Part shown: piece after piece, positions 21,355-21,847 of the stretch | Numbering within the stretch: position 1 is the first letter of the stretch | Layout of the letters: each line of letters starts with the position of its first letter | Assembly: GCA_003551865.1 (NCBI GenBank) | Contig: PUNU01000131.1 | Coordinates: 1-21,847, forward strand | DNA: 21,847 bases | Source of the DNA: Syntrophomonadaceae bacterium | GTDB lineage: Bacteria > Bacillota_D > Dethiobacteria > DTU022 | Reading direction: 5' to 3' | Translations under genes and position numbers: made by a program | Notes under the pieces: model-generated | The model's input: the letters and a program-made list of their open reading frames with translations, nothing else | Databases searched by the model: none | Told to the model about the DNA's origin: nothing

Positions 21355-21847
21355 TTGACTTTTAAGGAAATGCTTGCCGGTAAAAAGGTGGTGCTCTTTG
21401 ACGGCGGAATGGGCACCGAACTGGCCGGGCGCGGTTGTGATATGAGCGGTGCCAGCAATTTAACCAGCCCGGAAGCCGTACTTGAAATTCACCGTGAATA
21501 CAGCCGGGCCGGAGCCGATGTATTGATTACCAACACTTTTACAATGAACAGGATCAATATTCAAGCGCGGGGGCTTGACATTGATGTGCGAAAAGTCAAT
21601 TCCGCAGGGGTTAAACTGGCAAAAGAGGCAGCCGGTAAAGAGAAGCTGGTATTTGGGGATATTGGGCCTTCGGGACAGCTTTTGGAACCATACGGCAGTT
21701 ATACCGAAGAACAGATATATGAAAATTACCTTGAACAGGCGGCGATCTTGGCCGAAGAGGGTGCAGACGGGCTGATTATTGAAACTTTTACCGATCTGCG
21801 TGAAGCAGTTTGTGCCCTTAAAGCCGGCATGGACAAAACCGGCCTGC
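21355..21847 (+). CDS. Homocysteine S-methyltransferase domain protein, N-terminal part (3' truncated by window edge)
   Basis: The frame is open from the TTG at 21355 to the end of the window, 164 codons. AAAAGGAG precedes the TTG at good spacing; an in-frame GTG at 21346 overlaps that site and is less likely. Features of the methyltransferase barrel are LFDGGMGTELAGRG near residues 14-27, the DVLITNTFTMNR segment, VFGDIGPSGQLLEPYG, and EEGADGLIIETFTDLREA. The zinc-binding Cys residues lie beyond the window. The gene could be a stand-alone S-methyltransferase or the first domain of a cobalamin-dependent methionine synthase (MetH); this cannot be decided here. No SAM-type riboswitch fits in the 86-base gap upstream. 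Confidence 0.85.
   Translation, partial: MTFKEMLAGKKVVLFDGGMGTELAGRGCDMSGASNLTSPEAVLEIHREYSRAGADVLITNTFTMNRINIQARGLDIDVRKVNSAGVKLAKEAAGKEKLVFGDIGPSGQLLEPYGSYTEEQIYENYLEQAAILAEEGADGLIIETFTDLREAVCALKAGMDKTGL

Overview
The window looks like a chromosomal segment of an anaerobic Firmicute of the clostridial/Peptococcaceae or Dethiobacter-like type. Supporting signs are strong AGGAGG-type ribosome binding sites, frequent TTG and GTG starts, a tungsten-type aldehyde:ferredoxin oxidoreductase, several PflA-like radical SAM proteins, and a multi-gene DDE transposon of a kind I associate with this group. The taxonomic call is inference only.

Layout. 1-471 is the C-terminal part of a ThiD-like kinase. 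861-2240 is a neurotransmitter:sodium symporter (NSS) family transporter with a strong terminator. 2436-3233 (minus) is a DUF72/YecE protein. A mobile element at 3301-6908, bounded by a 10-bp inverted repeat (CTGTCGGTAA/TTACCGACAG), lies immediately upstream of it. All element genes are on the minus strand: a DUF6431-like zinc-finger/HTH protein, a DDE transposase, an ExeA/TniB-like AAA ATPase and a small unknown protein. The transposase is broken by an in-frame TGA, and the DUF6431-like gene may be too.

From 7457 to 17396 lies an unusual redox/radical SAM neighbourhood. It holds a 14-TM membrane protein with a central spermidine-synthase-like domain (7457-9907) and, two bases later, an AmmeMemoRadiSam-type radical SAM protein with a Tat-lipoprotein signal (9910-11097). 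A second Tat-lipoprotein radical SAM protein follows on the minus strand (11186-12298). Then come an amidohydrolase (12532-13464), a third radical SAM protein without a signal (13671-14732), a DUF3221-like lipoprotein (14884-15462) and an AOR-family oxidoreductase (15498-17396). A dispersed palindromic repeat, three copies of which I could align (7086-7422, 11106-11187, 13467-13644), punctuates this region and sits at gene-block boundaries.

17518-17676 is a short ORF that looks like the N-terminal remnant of a ferritin-like protein. 17686-17908 holds a promoter-like sequence and a leader rich in hairpins. It precedes a membrane-anchored GH63/MGH-like glycoside hydrolase (17909-20353) and a membrane-anchored NodB polysaccharide deacetylase (20399-21268). 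The window ends inside a homocysteine S-methyltransferase-like gene (from 21355).

The most provocative reading concerns 7457-12298. Charge distribution places the SAM-fold domain of the 14-TM protein outside the membrane, and the two flanking radical SAM proteins both carry Tat-lipoprotein signals. Together they could form an extracytoplasmic, SAM-related, membrane-attached module. This is a hypothesis from topology and motifs, not a demonstrated system.
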